Shown one piece after another: positions 42,860-51,537 of a stretch of 64,000 nucleotides of DNA (the stretch's first letter is position 1; every line of letters starts with the position of its first letter). Made by a program: the position numbers and the translations under genes. The stretch spans positions 1-64,000 of the forward strand of contig JAAEZM010000008.1 in assembly GCA_018222865.1 (NCBI GenBank), written 5' to 3'. The notes under the pieces were generated by a model. That model did no database searches. It was not told the DNA's origin and was given only the letters and a program-made list of their open reading frames with translations. The stretch comes from Alphaproteobacteria bacterium (lineage in GTDB: Bacteria; Pseudomonadota; Alphaproteobacteria; Caulobacterales; Maricaulaceae).

Positions 42860-44332
42860 ATGTTCGGCAAAAGGGCCGGAGGGCCCGCACCAGCACCGCG
42901 AAAGGCGCCTGTCGCGCCAGCGCCAGAACCCGACGCCCGCCCGGCTCCCGCGGCGGGCGCGGAACGTCGTGGCGAAACGCGGCCTGCCAAGCCGGCGCCG
43001 ACCCCGCCGGCCCGTCCCAAGCCAAAGCCGAAACCGGCCGTTGATACGGGTAGCCGCTCTGAAGAATATTATGCGATCAAGACGACGATCTTTAATGCCC
43101 TGATCGATACGATCGATCTGGGGCAATTGGCGCGTCTCGATCAGGACACGGCCGCGGAAGAGATCCGCGATATCGTGACCGAGATCATCTCGATCAAAAA
43201 TGTTGCGATGTCGATCGCCGAGCAGGAGCAATTGCTCCAGGACATCTGTAATGATGTTCTCGGCTATGGTCCGCTTGAGCCACTTCTGGCTCGTGATGAT
43301 ATCGCCGACATCATGGTCAACGGCGCGGACAGCGTCTTTATCGAGGTCAATGGCAAGGTCGAAAAGACCAATATCCGTTTCCGCGATAACGGCCAGCTGA
43401 TGAATATCTGTCAGCGCATCGTGAGTCAGGTGGGTCGACGCGTTGATGAAAGCTCGCCCATTTGTGATGCCCGTCTTGCAGACGGCTCGCGTGTCAATGT
43501 TATCGCCCCGCCTCTGGCGCTCGATGGCCCAACTCTCACCATTCGTAAGTTCAAGAAAGACAAGCTTACGATGGATAATCTGGTCAATTTCGGATCCGTG
43601 ACACCGGAAGGCGCGAAGGTTCTCGGTGTTATCGGGGCCAGCCGTTGTAACGTGCTGATTTCCGGCGGTACGGGTTCCGGTAAAACCACGCTTCTCAATT
43701 GCATGACCGGTTTCATCGAGGAAGATGAGCGCGTCATCACTTGCGAGGACGCCGCGGAGCTGCAATTGCAACAGCCCCATGTTGTTCGCCTGGAGACACG
43801 CCCGCCGAACCTGGAAGGCCAGGGGCAGGTCACGATGCGCGATCTGGTGAAGAACTGTCTGCGTATGCGCCCTGAACGCATCATCGTGGGTGAGGTGCGT
43901 GGGCCGGAGGCGTTTGACCTCTTGCAGGCTATGAATACCGGCCATGACGGATCAATGGGCACGCTGCACGCGAACTCGCCGCGCGAGGCCATGTCCCGGA
44001 TTGAATCCATGATCACTATGGGCGGATATAATCTGCCCGCCAAAACCATTCGCGAAATGATCGTTGGCTCTATCGATGTGATCATTCAGGCGGCGCGCCT
44101 GCGTGATGGTTCACGGAAGATCACTCATATCACCGAGGTTGTCGGGATGGAGGGCGATGTCATCGTGACCCAGGACCTCTTCGTTTATGAGATTCAGGGT
44201 GAGGATGAAGCCGGTGACATTGCCGGGCGCCATATCTCGACCGGTATCGCACGTCCGAAATTCTGGGATCGCGCGCGCTATTTCGGCTTGGAACGCGAAC
44301 TCGCCAACGCTTTGGACGCATCGGAGGCCTAG
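42860..44332 (+). CDS. cpaF: Tad pilus ATPase CpaF
   Basis: The 490-residue product opens with a Pro/Ala-rich basic tail (about 1-60), then an N-terminal three-helix domain and the VirB11-like secretion ATPase: Walker A GGTGSGKTTLLN, an Asp-box region ITCEDAAELQL, Walker B MRPERIIVGEVRGPEAFD and the His box GTLHANSPREA. It powers both extension and retraction of the Flp pilus in known systems. It starts six bases after cpaE and is followed at two bases by tadB. Confidence 0.95.
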   Translation: MFGKRAGGPAPAPRKAPVAPAPEPDARPAPAAGAERRGETRPAKPAPTPPARPKPKPKPAVDTGSRSEEYYAIKTTIFNALIDTIDLGQLARLDQDTAAEEIRDIVTEIISIKNVAMSIAEQEQLLQDICNDVLGYGPLEPLLARDDIADIMVNGADSVFIEVNGKVEKTNIRFRDNGQLMNICQRIVSQVGRRVDESSPICDARLADGSRVNVIAPPLALDGPTLTIRKFKKDKLTMDNLVNFGSVTPEGAKVLGVIGASRCNVLISGGTGSGKTTLLNCMTGFIEEDERVITCEDAAELQLQQPHVVRLETRPPNLEGQGQVTMRDLVKNCLRMRPERIIVGEVRGPEAFDLLQAMNTGHDGSMGTLHANSPREAMSRIESMITMGGYNLPAKTIREMIVGSIDVIIQAARLRDGSRKITHITEVVGMEGDVIVTQDLFVYEIQGEDEAGDIAGRHISTGIARPKFWDRARYFGLERELANALDASEA

Positions 44333-44334
44333 GG

Positions 44335-45333
44335 ATGAGCGGTGATCTGATGTTTATCCTCGCCGCGATTGCGGCCTTTGTGGCGATCGCAGGTGTCGGC
44401 TGGGTCTTTGCGGGCTCGTCCGACGAAGCGCAAGCCAAACAACGCATGAGCCGGGCTGTTGGAACTAAGGGCCTGCAGCGTGGACGACGCCAGACCGCGG
44501 CGCTCGACCAGGGCGCCCAGCGCCGCAAGCAAATTCAGGAATCCCTCAAGCAGATGGAAGAGCGCCAGAAGGACCGGCGCCAGAAAACCCTCTCGCTCAA
44601 GGCCCGGATCCGTCAGGCAGGGCTGGAAACAACCACCCTCACGACCTTCTGGATGATGTCTGCGGGCATGGCCGTGCTCGGAGCGCTTCTGGCCCTGTTT
44701 ACCGGTCAGACCATTCTGGTGATCATTGGCGCGGCAGTGATCTTCGGTCTCGGCATGCCGCGCTGGTATCTCGGCCTTCTGCGCGGTCGCCGACAAAAGA
44801 AATTCACCCTGGAATTCGCCAATGCGCTCGATGTCATCGTGCGTGGCATCAAGTCCGGCCTGCCGCTCAATGAGTGTTTGAAAATCATTTCAGAGGAATC
44901 ACCGGAACCTGTCCGTGGCGAGTTCCAGCACCTCGTTGAAGGTATTGCTGTCGGTGTGACGCTGGAAGATGGTCTGGACAAGATGTGCGAGCGCATGCCG
45001 CTGGCGGAGCTGAATTTCTTCCGGACCGTCCTTGTGATCCAGCAAAAAACCGGTGGCAATCTCGCTGAAACGCTCAGCAATCTCGCGACCGTTTTGCGCG
45101 CGCGCAGGATGATGCGCGAAAAGGTCAGTGCCCTGTCGTCGGAGGCGAAGTCTTCGGCCGGTATTATCGGATCATTGCCGCCGGGCGTTCTGGCCATCGT
45201 TTACGGCACGACGCCAGATTACATGACCCAGATGTTCGTTCATCCGACCGGTCAGCTCATGCTGTTGGGCGGGGCGACCTGGATGTTCATCGGTATCATG
45301 GTCATGCGCGGCATGATCAACTTCAAGATCTAG
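44335..45333 (+). CDS. tadB: Tad pilus inner-membrane platform protein TadB
   Basis: The 332-residue product has an N-terminal membrane helix, a charged cytoplasmic stretch (about 45-90), two central helices (about 105-140) and a T2SSF domain with FANALDVIVRGIKSGLPLNECL, PVRGEFQHLVEGIAVGVTLEDGLDKM and LNFFRTVLVIQQKTGGNLAETLSNL in separate blocks. It forms the pilus platform with TadC over CpaF. Confidence 0.94.
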   Translation: MSGDLMFILAAIAAFVAIAGVGWVFAGSSDEAQAKQRMSRAVGTKGLQRGRRQTAALDQGAQRRKQIQESLKQMEERQKDRRQKTLSLKARIRQAGLETTTLTTFWMMSAGMAVLGALLALFTGQTILVIIGAAVIFGLGMPRWYLGLLRGRRQKKFTLEFANALDVIVRGIKSGLPLNECLKIISEESPEPVRGEFQHLVEGIAVGVTLEDGLDKMCERMPLAELNFFRTVLVIQQKTGGNLAETLSNLATVLRARRMMREKVSALSSEAKSSAGIIGSLPPGVLAIVYGTTPDYMTQMFVHPTGQLMLLGGATWMFIGIMVMRGMINFKI

Positions 45334-45340
45334 GCGCGTC

Positions 45341-46339
45341 ATGTTCGGCATCGGCTTTGAAGAGATACGCGAATTCCTGGTTACGCCGGAAACCCTGATC
45401 ATGCTCATTGCGGGGATTGCGGTCTTCGCGACGATCATCACCCTGACCTCTCCGCTTATGGGCGGCGGAGATCTCGATAAGCGGATCAAGTCTGTACAAA
45501 ACCGGCGCGAGGAATTGCGGCGGCGCTCTCGTGAGGCCCTGGAGGCAGAGGCCAACGGCTCCAATCGCTCGTCTATTCGCGGCGAAGAAGCACGCGGTAT
45601 GATGCGCAAAGTCGTGGATTCGCTGAATCTGCAAAAGGCGTTCGAAGATCCCGCGCTTCAGGACAAGCTCGGGCAGGCTGGCCTGCGGGGCAATCGACCG
45701 GCGGTAGCTTTCTATTTTGCGCGCCTGGCATCACCTATCGTCCTGCTGGCTGGCGCGCTCTTCTACTTTTTCATGGTCAATGATCATGGCCTGCCGACCA
45801 TTACGCGGTATTGCTTCTCGCTGGCTTTGGGAATTCTCGGCTATTACGCCCCGAATGTGTACATTTCCAACATCGCGCAAAAGCGTCAGCAATCCATCAT
45901 GCTGGCCTTCCCTGACTCGCTTGATCTTCTGCTGATCTGTGTCGAGGCCGGCATGTCGATCGAGGCGGCCTTCCACAAGGTCTCTACCGAGATTGGCAGC
46001 CAATCAATCGAACTGGCAGAGGAATTATCCCTGACGACGGCTGAACTGGCCTATCTCCAGGATCGCCGCATCGCCTATGAGAATCTCGCCAAGCGCGCCA
46101 ATCATCCCGGTGTAAAGGCTGTGTGTACCTCTTTGATCCAGGCCGAACGCTATGGTACGCCCCTGGGGCAGGCTTTGCGCGTTATGGCTAAGGAAAACAG
46201 GGATATGCGTCTCGCGGCGGCAGAGAAGAAAGCGGCAGCCCTGCCGGCTCAGCTGACCGTTCCGATGATCGTGTTTTTCTTGCCGGTCTTGTTCGTGGTT
46301 ATCCTTGGACCCGCCATAATTCGCTTCAATAGTCTGTGA
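45341..46339 (+). CDS. tadC: Tad pilus inner-membrane platform protein TadC
   Basis: The 332-residue product has an N-terminal helix, a basic loop (DKRIKSVQNRREELRRRSRE), paired central helices and a T2SSF domain with FPDSLDLLLICVEAGMSIEAAF, LVQ-like coupling segment ALRVMAKENRDMRLAAAEKK and a C-terminal helix pair. It starts seven bases after tadB. Paralogous to TadB, as usual in Tad loci. Confidence 0.94.
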   Translation: MFGIGFEEIREFLVTPETLIMLIAGIAVFATIITLTSPLMGGGDLDKRIKSVQNRREELRRRSREALEAEANGSNRSSIRGEEARGMMRKVVDSLNLQKAFEDPALQDKLGQAGLRGNRPAVAFYFARLASPIVLLAGALFYFFMVNDHGLPTITRYCFSLALGILGYYAPNVYISNIAQKRQQSIMLAFPDSLDLLLICVEAGMSIEAAFHKVSTEIGSQSIELAEELSLTTAELAYLQDRRIAYENLAKRANHPGVKAVCTSLIQAERYGTPLGQALRVMAKENRDMRLAAAEKKAAALPAQLTVPMIVFFLPVLFVVILGPAIIRFNSL

Positions 46340-46401
46340 CGAAAATGGTTTGGCGCGCTATTTGAATAGTCGTCAGCATGTTGCACAGGTGGACACAGCC
46401 C

Positions 46402-46887
46402 ATGTTTTCCGGGCGCAAGTCGGCGGAGAAGCGTCGCGAGCAGATTGAAACGGCAGATGCTGCCGTTGCCGACGCCATGCAGGCGTTGAACGTCGACGAT
46501 GTCGACGCTGCGCGTCAACATCTCGCTGAAGCTCCGAAAACGCATTACGCGGATGTCGGTTGGAAGGTCGGTCTGGCGGGCGCCATGATCGATCTCAAAA
46601 TGGGCCGCAAACGCTCAGGCCTCAACAAGCTGGTCGCGGTCTGTAGCCGACTGGACGAGACATCGCTGAGCAAGGACGACAAGAATTATCTGCGCCTGTA
46701 TGCGCTTTACCGCTCCAGCGAGGTCACCAAGGACCGCAAAGCGCCGATGGAGTTGCGGATGCTGGTTGAGGATTTCCGTTTCGATCACACGCTTGTCGAC
46801 CCGATCCTGCGCCGCGATTTCGTGCTGCGCAAAGCCGATGAGCTGGCAGAGACACCGCCTCCGCCTCCACCGCCTGCAGTCGCTTAA
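46402..46887 (+). CDS. Small helical protein after tadC, unknown
   Basis: The 161-residue product is rich in charged and alanine residues and looks all-helical, with a repeat-like part (ADAAVADAMQALNVDDVDAA) and a C-terminal proline run (TPPPPPPPAVA). There is no signal peptide, so it is probably cytoplasmic. It may be TPR-like, but no clear TPR signature is present. ATG 46402 has GGTGGA upstream; an in-frame TTG/ATG extension from 46378 is possible. Position in the Tad locus suggests but does not prove a pilus role. Confidence 0.72.
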   Translation: MFSGRKSAEKRREQIETADAAVADAMQALNVDDVDAARQHLAEAPKTHYADVGWKVGLAGAMIDLKMGRKRSGLNKLVAVCSRLDETSLSKDDKNYLRLYALYRSSEVTKDRKAPMELRMLVEDFRFDHTLVDPILRRDFVLRKADELAETPPPPPPPAVA

Positions 46888-46901
46888 AGCTTTTGCGATA
46901 A

Positions 46902-47699
46902 CTAGTCCTGGGGGAGCGCATCCCAGCGGCGCTGCGTCGTCAGCATGGCGCGCACATAGGCCATATTGGCCTCTGCCATTTGCGGGCTGACATCCACGCG
47001 GGCCATTTCCTCCGCCTCTTCAAACCGTCCCTGTAAAGCCATGACCAAGGCCAGGTTCTGCCGAACGGTGGAATCCGCGCCAGGGCGGATTATGGCTTCC
47101 CGCAGCAGGCGTTCAGCCGTGTCCGCTTCGCCGTTCAGCGCATAGGAGAGGGCGAGGTTGGAGAGGATGGAGGGTTCTTGCGGCGCCAGGGTCTGAGCCT
47201 GGCGGAAGCGGGTCTGGGCGGCCTCGCTCTGACCGGATTGCTCCAGTGCGACGCCCAGGGCATTGAGCGGGCGCCAATTCATCGGGTCGAGCTGATGGGC
47301 GCGGGTGAGGGGTTCAATCGCCGCAGCCCCGCGGCCAAAAGCGGCCAGGGCGGCGCCGTAATTCATCAACAGAGCCGGATCATCGGGATAGAGCGCCAGG
47401 GATTGCTGGGCAATTTCCGCTGCGCGCGGCGCATTCCCGAGCTGGCGCAAAATGCCGGAGAGCTCGGTGGCGGCCTCCTGGTCGCCCGGATTGAGATCCA
47501 GCGCTTCGGCCCAGAAAGTGGCCTGGGTCAGCAAGTCCTGGCTTCGAATGGCATCGCGCTCAGCCACGGAGGCGGGAACAATGCTCGCCGCGTCGAGCGA
47601 CGCAGCCAGCGCATCCTCATCCGCCGTGCGCGCCGTGGTAGTGGCACAAGCAGAAAGCAGAGCTGCAGACAGGCTTAGAGAGAGGGCGAGCGAGCGCAT
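46902..47699 (-). CDS. TPR lipoprotein, TadD-like
   Basis: The 265-residue product has a lipobox (LSLSAALLSAC) and about five TPR units (for example QATFWAEALDLNPGDQEAAT, AQQSLALYPDDPALLMNYGAAL, LTRAHQLDPMNWRPLNALGVAL). TadD lipoproteins assist secretin assembly in Tad systems, and its position at the end of the locus fits. It converges with the small helical gene, 14 bases apart, and is divergent from the aminopeptidase gene. Confidence 0.88.
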   Translation of the reverse strand: MRSLALSLSLSAALLSACATTTARTADEDALAASLDAASIVPASVAERDAIRSQDLLTQATFWAEALDLNPGDQEAATELSGILRQLGNAPRAAEIAQQSLALYPDDPALLMNYGAALAAFGRGAAAIEPLTRAHQLDPMNWRPLNALGVALEQSGQSEAAQTRFRQAQTLAPQEPSILSNLALSYALNGEADTAERLLREAIIRPGADSTVRQNLALVMALQGRFEEAEEMARVDVSPQMAEANMAYVRAMLTTQRRWDALPQD

Positions 47700-47794
47700 T
47701 GAGCACCTATGGCTGTAAAATCCTGCTGAATCTGGGTTGAGCCGGTCAAAAATACGTTAATGCTGTCGATCTCGCCCAGCCTGAGGAGATCCCG

Positions 47795-49153
47795 ATGAGT
47801 GTTTTCGCGACAAAGACTGATCAAGCCCTGCGACTACGCCTGGTAACCACCGATGCCTTGGACGCTGTCCTTTCAGGATTGAGCGAGGCGGTGCGTCCTC
47901 TCGCGGCGAACTTCAAGGCCAAGCCGGGTGATATGGCACTTTTGCCCGCCGATGGTGATGTCGATGCGCTTCTGGGCCTGGGGGCGGGCGATGATGTGTT
48001 CGCCCTGGGAGCGGCAGCCATGCGCCTCCCGGAGGGGGATTGGGCGATTGAGGCCCTGCCGGCGGGCTTTGATCCGACACTCACTGCCATCGCCTGGGGC
48101 ATGGGGGCGTATCAGTTTACGCGTTACAAATCCGCCAGTCGCGCACCGGCGCGCCTCGTATTGCCGGACGGTGCAGATGCGGGGGAAGCCGAGCGCGTCG
48201 TAGACGCAGCCGTTCTGACGCGGGATCTGGTCAATACGCCCGCCGATGCCATGGGGCCGGAGGGGCTGGAGGCCGCTTTTCGCGCTTTGGCTGAACGTCA
48301 TGGCGCTGATGTCCGCGTTACCGCCGGCGAGGCGCTGATTGAAGAGAATTATCCCATGATCCATGCGGTCGGCCGGGCTGCAGGCGAGGCGCCGCGCCTG
48401 CTGGAGCTGGAATGGGGTGATCAGAAACATCCGCGCATTGCGCTTGTGGGCAAGGGTGTCTGTTTTGATAGCGGCGGGCTGGATCTCAAGGCGGCGCAAT
48501 TCATGCGGCTGATGAAGAAGGATATGGGCGGGGCGGCCAATGCGATGGGGCTCGCCCATATGATCATGGATGCAAAACTGCCTGTGCGTCTGCATCTTCT
48601 GATTCCCGCGGTCGAGAATGCGGTCTCTGCCGGTGCCTTCCGTCCCGGTGATATTTTATCCTCCCGTCAAGGCCTGACAGTCGAGATCGATAATACGGAT
48701 GCGGAAGGGCGTCTGGTCCTGGGCGATGCCCTGACGCGGGCCTGCGAAGACGCGCCGGAACTCCTCCTCGACTTCGCAACCCTGACCGGGGCAGCGCGCG
48801 TTGCGCTGGGGCCGGAAGTCATGCCCTTCTATACCGATGATGATGCCCTGGCTGAGGCAATTTCTGAAGGTGCTCAGAAGGTTAAGGATCCTGTTTGGCG
48901 CATGCCGCTCTGGGATAACTACGCCAAAATGCTCGACAGCAAGGTGGCGGACATCGTCAATGGCGCCGCCTCACCCTTTGCCGGTTCCATTACCGCGGCA
49001 CTCTTCCTCAAACGCTTTGCTGGCGAGACGCGCTGGGCGCATTTCGATATCTTCGCGTGGAATCCATCGGCCCGGCCGGGACATCCGGAGGGCGGCGAGA
49101 TCCAGGCGGTCCGCGGCGTTTACCAATTCATCAGGGACGCCTACCCACACTGA
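47795..49153 (+). CDS. Leucyl aminopeptidase family protein (M17)
   Basis: The 452-residue product has the dizinc M17 motifs: LVGKGVCFDSGGLDLK (Lys and Asp ligands), MKKDMGGAANAMG and NTDAEGRLVLGDAL. The N-terminal domain is divergent and shorter than PepA. It releases N-terminal residues from peptides. A strong ribosome site (GAGGAGATC) precedes ATG 47795. The MarR and NlpC/P60 genes follow on the same strand; this peptidase plus NlpC/P60 arrangement is seen in other alphaproteobacteria, with a possible role in peptide or cell-wall turnover. Confidence 0.92.
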   Translation: MSVFATKTDQALRLRLVTTDALDAVLSGLSEAVRPLAANFKAKPGDMALLPADGDVDALLGLGAGDDVFALGAAAMRLPEGDWAIEALPAGFDPTLTAIAWGMGAYQFTRYKSASRAPARLVLPDGADAGEAERVVDAAVLTRDLVNTPADAMGPEGLEAAFRALAERHGADVRVTAGEALIEENYPMIHAVGRAAGEAPRLLELEWGDQKHPRIALVGKGVCFDSGGLDLKAAQFMRLMKKDMGGAANAMGLAHMIMDAKLPVRLHLLIPAVENAVSAGAFRPGDILSSRQGLTVEIDNTDAEGRLVLGDALTRACEDAPELLLDFATLTGAARVALGPEVMPFYTDDDALAEAISEGAQKVKDPVWRMPLWDNYAKMLDSKVADIVNGAASPFAGSITAALFLKRFAGETRWAHFDIFAWNPSARPGHPEGGEIQAVRGVYQFIRDAYPH

Positions 49154-49190
49154 GTCCCTGACGGAGTGATTCCCTCAAGGAGATTCGGCT

Positions 49191-49592
49191 ATGGCCTCCC
49201 AGACGATGCGCTCGCTGGAGATGCTTCATCGAGTGTCGACAGACACGGTTAAGTCAGCAGATGTCGATCTGACATCGCGCCAATTCGCAGTGCTTCTGGC
49301 GATTTTCATGCGTCCGGGACCCCATGCTGTGCGCGAGCTCGCCAAGCATCTCGACCTGCCCAAACCGGCCGTAACCCGCGCGCTGGACACGCTGGAGCGC
49401 ATGGGCTTCATCCGCCGCAAGCGCGACCGTGCCGACAAGCGCGATGTTTCAGTACATCGCACTGTAAAAGGGGCTGTGTTTCTGTACGATTATGGCGAGA
49501 ACGTCGTTCATCGTGCCGAGGAAACCGAGCAATGCCCCAAATGGATCCCCGCCTCACACCCGCCCGGCCCGATCTTGCAGCAAGCTTCCTGA
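49191..49592 (+). CDS. MarR-family transcriptional regulator
   Basis: The 133-residue product has a winged helix-turn-helix: SRQFAVLLAIFMRPGPHAVRELAKHLDLPKPAVTRALDTLERMGFIRRKRDRADKRDV read as consecutive blocks. The C-terminal dimerisation helix is short, and the last 20 codons (about 114-133, Pro-rich CPKWIPASHPPGP) overlap the start of the NlpC/P60 gene in another frame. It may use the shorter dimer helix EETEQ or be partly degraded at its end. An AAGGAG-like site precedes ATG 49191. Confidence 0.86.
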   Translation: MASQTMRSLEMLHRVSTDTVKSADVDLTSRQFAVLLAIFMRPGPHAVRELAKHLDLPKPAVTRALDTLERMGFIRRKRDRADKRDVSVHRTVKGAVFLYDYGENVVHRAEETEQCPKWIPASHPPGPILQQAS

Positions 49593-50398
49593 AAGGCGAG
49601 GTCGAAGCGGAGCGTTTTGTCGATCCGATCGATCATGTGACCATTGATCCCGCCGTGCCGATCCGGCGCGCGCCAGACCGTTTGGCGGGTATGGATGATC
49701 AGCTTCTTTTCGGAGATGGGTTTGGTGTTCTCGAAGAAGTTGACGGTTGGGCCTGGGGCTATTCCCATCGTGATGGATATGTGGGCTGGGTTGAACGTTC
49801 AGGCTTGAGCGATCAGCTCTGGGCGCCGACCCATCGCATCGCTGTTTTGCGGACCTATGCTTTCATTGAGCCTGATTTCAAAACCGCACCGACCGCTTTA
49901 TTGAGCCTGAATAGTCGGGTGAAAGTGCTGGAGCGTGAGGGCCGCTTCGTTCGGGCCGAAGATCTGGGTTGGCTGGTCGAGGCGCATCTGGGTGCGCTTG
50001 ATGACTTTGCTGGCGACTTTGTCGGTGTGGCAGAGGGTTTCCTCGCAGCGCCCTATCTTTGGGGCGGCAAAGAAAGCCTGGGCCTGGATTGTTCTGGATT
50101 GACCCAGATGGCCCTTGTGGCGGCAGGTGTGGAGATGCTGCGCGATACTGATCAGCAGGAAATGCTGCTCAAGGCGCAATGGACTGATGTTACGGCCAAT
50201 CCGGAGCGCCAGCGCGGCGATATCGTCTTCTGGCCGGGTCATGTCGGCATCATGACAGATAGCGACCACCTTCTGCATGCCAACGCGCATACAATGGATG
50301 TGACGCAGGAGCTCTTTGCCGAGGCAGAGGAGCGTATTCGTCTGAAGGAAAACCCGGTGCGGACCATTGTTCGTCCGCCGGCCAATCTTATTCCCTGA
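49532..50398 (+). CDS. NlpC/P60 family cysteine peptidase
   Basis: The 288-residue product has an SH3-like N-terminal half (GFGVLEEVDGWAWGYSHRDGYVGWVERSGL) and a C-terminal NlpC/P60 domain with catalytic Cys in GLDCSGLTQMAL (about 188) and His in WPGHVGIM (about 233). Such enzymes cut peptide bonds in murein peptides, often D-Glu-diamino acid links. There is no signal peptide, so it may act on recycled cytoplasmic muropeptides. It overlaps the MarR gene by 61 bases; an alternative ATG is at 49541. Confidence 0.9.
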   Translation: MPQMDPRLTPARPDLAASFLKGEVEAERFVDPIDHVTIDPAVPIRRAPDRLAGMDDQLLFGDGFGVLEEVDGWAWGYSHRDGYVGWVERSGLSDQLWAPTHRIAVLRTYAFIEPDFKTAPTALLSLNSRVKVLEREGRFVRAEDLGWLVEAHLGALDDFAGDFVGVAEGFLAAPYLWGGKESLGLDCSGLTQMALVAAGVEMLRDTDQQEMLLKAQWTDVTANPERQRGDIVFWPGHVGIMTDSDHLLHANAHTMDVTQELFAEAEERIRLKENPVRTIVRPPANLIP

Positions 50399-50424
50399 TC
50401 TGCGGGCAGAATTCGTACAAAGAA

Positions 50425-50451
50425 AAACCCCGGTGCGAAACACCGGGGTTT
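50425..50451. terminator. Bidirectional terminator between NlpC/P60 and cytochrome genes
   Basis: AAACCCCGGTG, loop CGAAA and CACCGGGGTTT form a perfect 11-bp stem with A and T flanks on both sides, serving the two convergent genes. Confidence 0.93.
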
Positions 50452-50473
50452 AAATCTTCAGGAGATGAGCGGC

Positions 50474-51139
50474 TTAGGGCTGCTCTTCTTCCGCAATCTC
50501 TTCCGCTGCGATTTCCTCGCCAGCGATTTCTTCAGCGATCTCGCCAGCGGCTTCTTCGACAACCTCTTCGACGACGGCCGGAAGCGGGTCCGGGATCGGA
50601 AGCGGGTTATCGGACAGCGTGCGCAAATAGGCGATCAGATTGATACGATCCGTCTGATTGGCGAGGCCACGGAAGCTCATTGAGGTGCCTGGTGCGTAAG
50701 CGCTCGGACGCTCGAGGAACGCGTACAGGGCTTCATAGGTCCAATCGCCATCCGGAAGCGCGCCGGAATAACCAAAGCCGTCGATCGCGTTTTTGGCGCG
50801 ACCAACAACATCCCACATCGCCGGGCCGACACCATTGCCGCCACCCTGCTCAAAGGAGTGACATGCGGCGCAGCGGCGCACGACGCGCTCGCCCGCAGAA
50901 ACGTCAGCAGCGGCGAGAAGCAGGCCGAAATCTACCGGACCCGTATCTTCAGGCTCGGCGGCCGCAGTCGCGGTGGAGCCCAGCGCTTCCCAGTTCACGG
51001 GGTAAGAGGTGTTTTCTGCCGTCAACTCGTACTCGGCATGGCTTGGGACCAGAAGATGGCCCAGCTCCATAACCAGCATGACGAAAAGAACGCCGCCGAT
51101 GATAACGCCAGCGATTTTGTTCCAGAAGAGATCGCCCAT
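50474..51139 (-). CDS. Membrane-anchored c-type cytochrome with acidic repeat tail
   Basis: The 221-residue product has an uncleaved N-terminal membrane anchor (about 8-32), an Ala/Pro linker, one class I cytochrome c domain with CAACH (90-94), Met in APGTSMSF (about 154) as sixth ligand, and a distinctive C-terminal tail (about 185-221) made of repeated EEVVEE, EEIAGEE and EEIAEEE blocks. It resembles the CycM/cytochrome c552 type that carries electrons between bc1 complex and oxidases. GGGGG precedes ATG 51139. The acidic tail is beyond the normal fold. Confidence 0.91.
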   Translation of the reverse strand: MGDLFWNKIAGVIIGGVLFVMLVMELGHLLVPSHAEYELTAENTSYPVNWEALGSTATAAAEPEDTGPVDFGLLLAAADVSAGERVVRRCAACHSFEQGGGNGVGPAMWDVVGRAKNAIDGFGYSGALPDGDWTYEALYAFLERPSAYAPGTSMSFRGLANQTDRINLIAYLRTLSDNPLPIPDPLPAVVEEVVEEAAGEIAEEIAGEEIAAEEIAEEEQP

Positions 51140-51537
51140 GGACGCCCCCAAAGCTAAATTCGGTCGAAATTTGCCCGTGTTTCGCATGCGCCGGGCCTGC
51201 AGGCAACCGCCTAAGGCCGTCATCAGGCTGCGATATCTGGACGCGGTGCAGTGAAGCACAGCTTTTATGGGCAAATCACGAAGTCTGCCGGGTCGCTTTG
51301 CGGGGCACTTTGCCGGTCGCTTCGAATGTGGCCAAATAGTGGCAAGTCTTGCCTGTGCAGCCATGAATTGTGGCTTTTGTGCCACGCGATTCTCTCTCTC
51401 GCACAGAATCCCGCCTTTTCAATGCAAAAGCCTTGGACAGAAGGACAGCGTCGGAGCATGTGTCCCGCCCCCCCCAACGGCGACGCGTCTCAGTCGTCGT
51501 TTCAAATAAGAACTCAAATAAGAACAAGGTGTTTCAC
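51140..51537. promoter_or_regulatory. 398-base divergent region with small repeats before the first barrel gene
   Basis: This region separates the cytochrome gene from the barrel gene and has no convincing coding frame. It holds GGTCGCTT twice (51291-51298, 51315-51322), the palindromes GGCAA-gtc-TTGCC (51341-51353) and GTGGC-N6-GCCAC (51370-51385), two GANTC sites (51388-51392, 51406-51410), a C8 run (51468-51475) and a perfect 12-bp tandem repeat TCAAATAAGAAC (51502-51525) just before the ribosome site. Confidence 0.6.
51502..51525 (+). repeat. 12-bp perfect tandem repeat in the barrel gene leader
   Basis: TCAAATAAGAAC occurs twice head to tail, ending 12 bases before the start codon; the ribosome site AAGGTG follows it. 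A third shorter copy is not seen. Confidence 0.9.

Noticed and set aside
42014-43945. Long open frame on the - strand across cpaE and cpaF
   Set aside because: It is antisense to two clearly conserved pilus genes and its translation is Arg/His-rich without any family motif.
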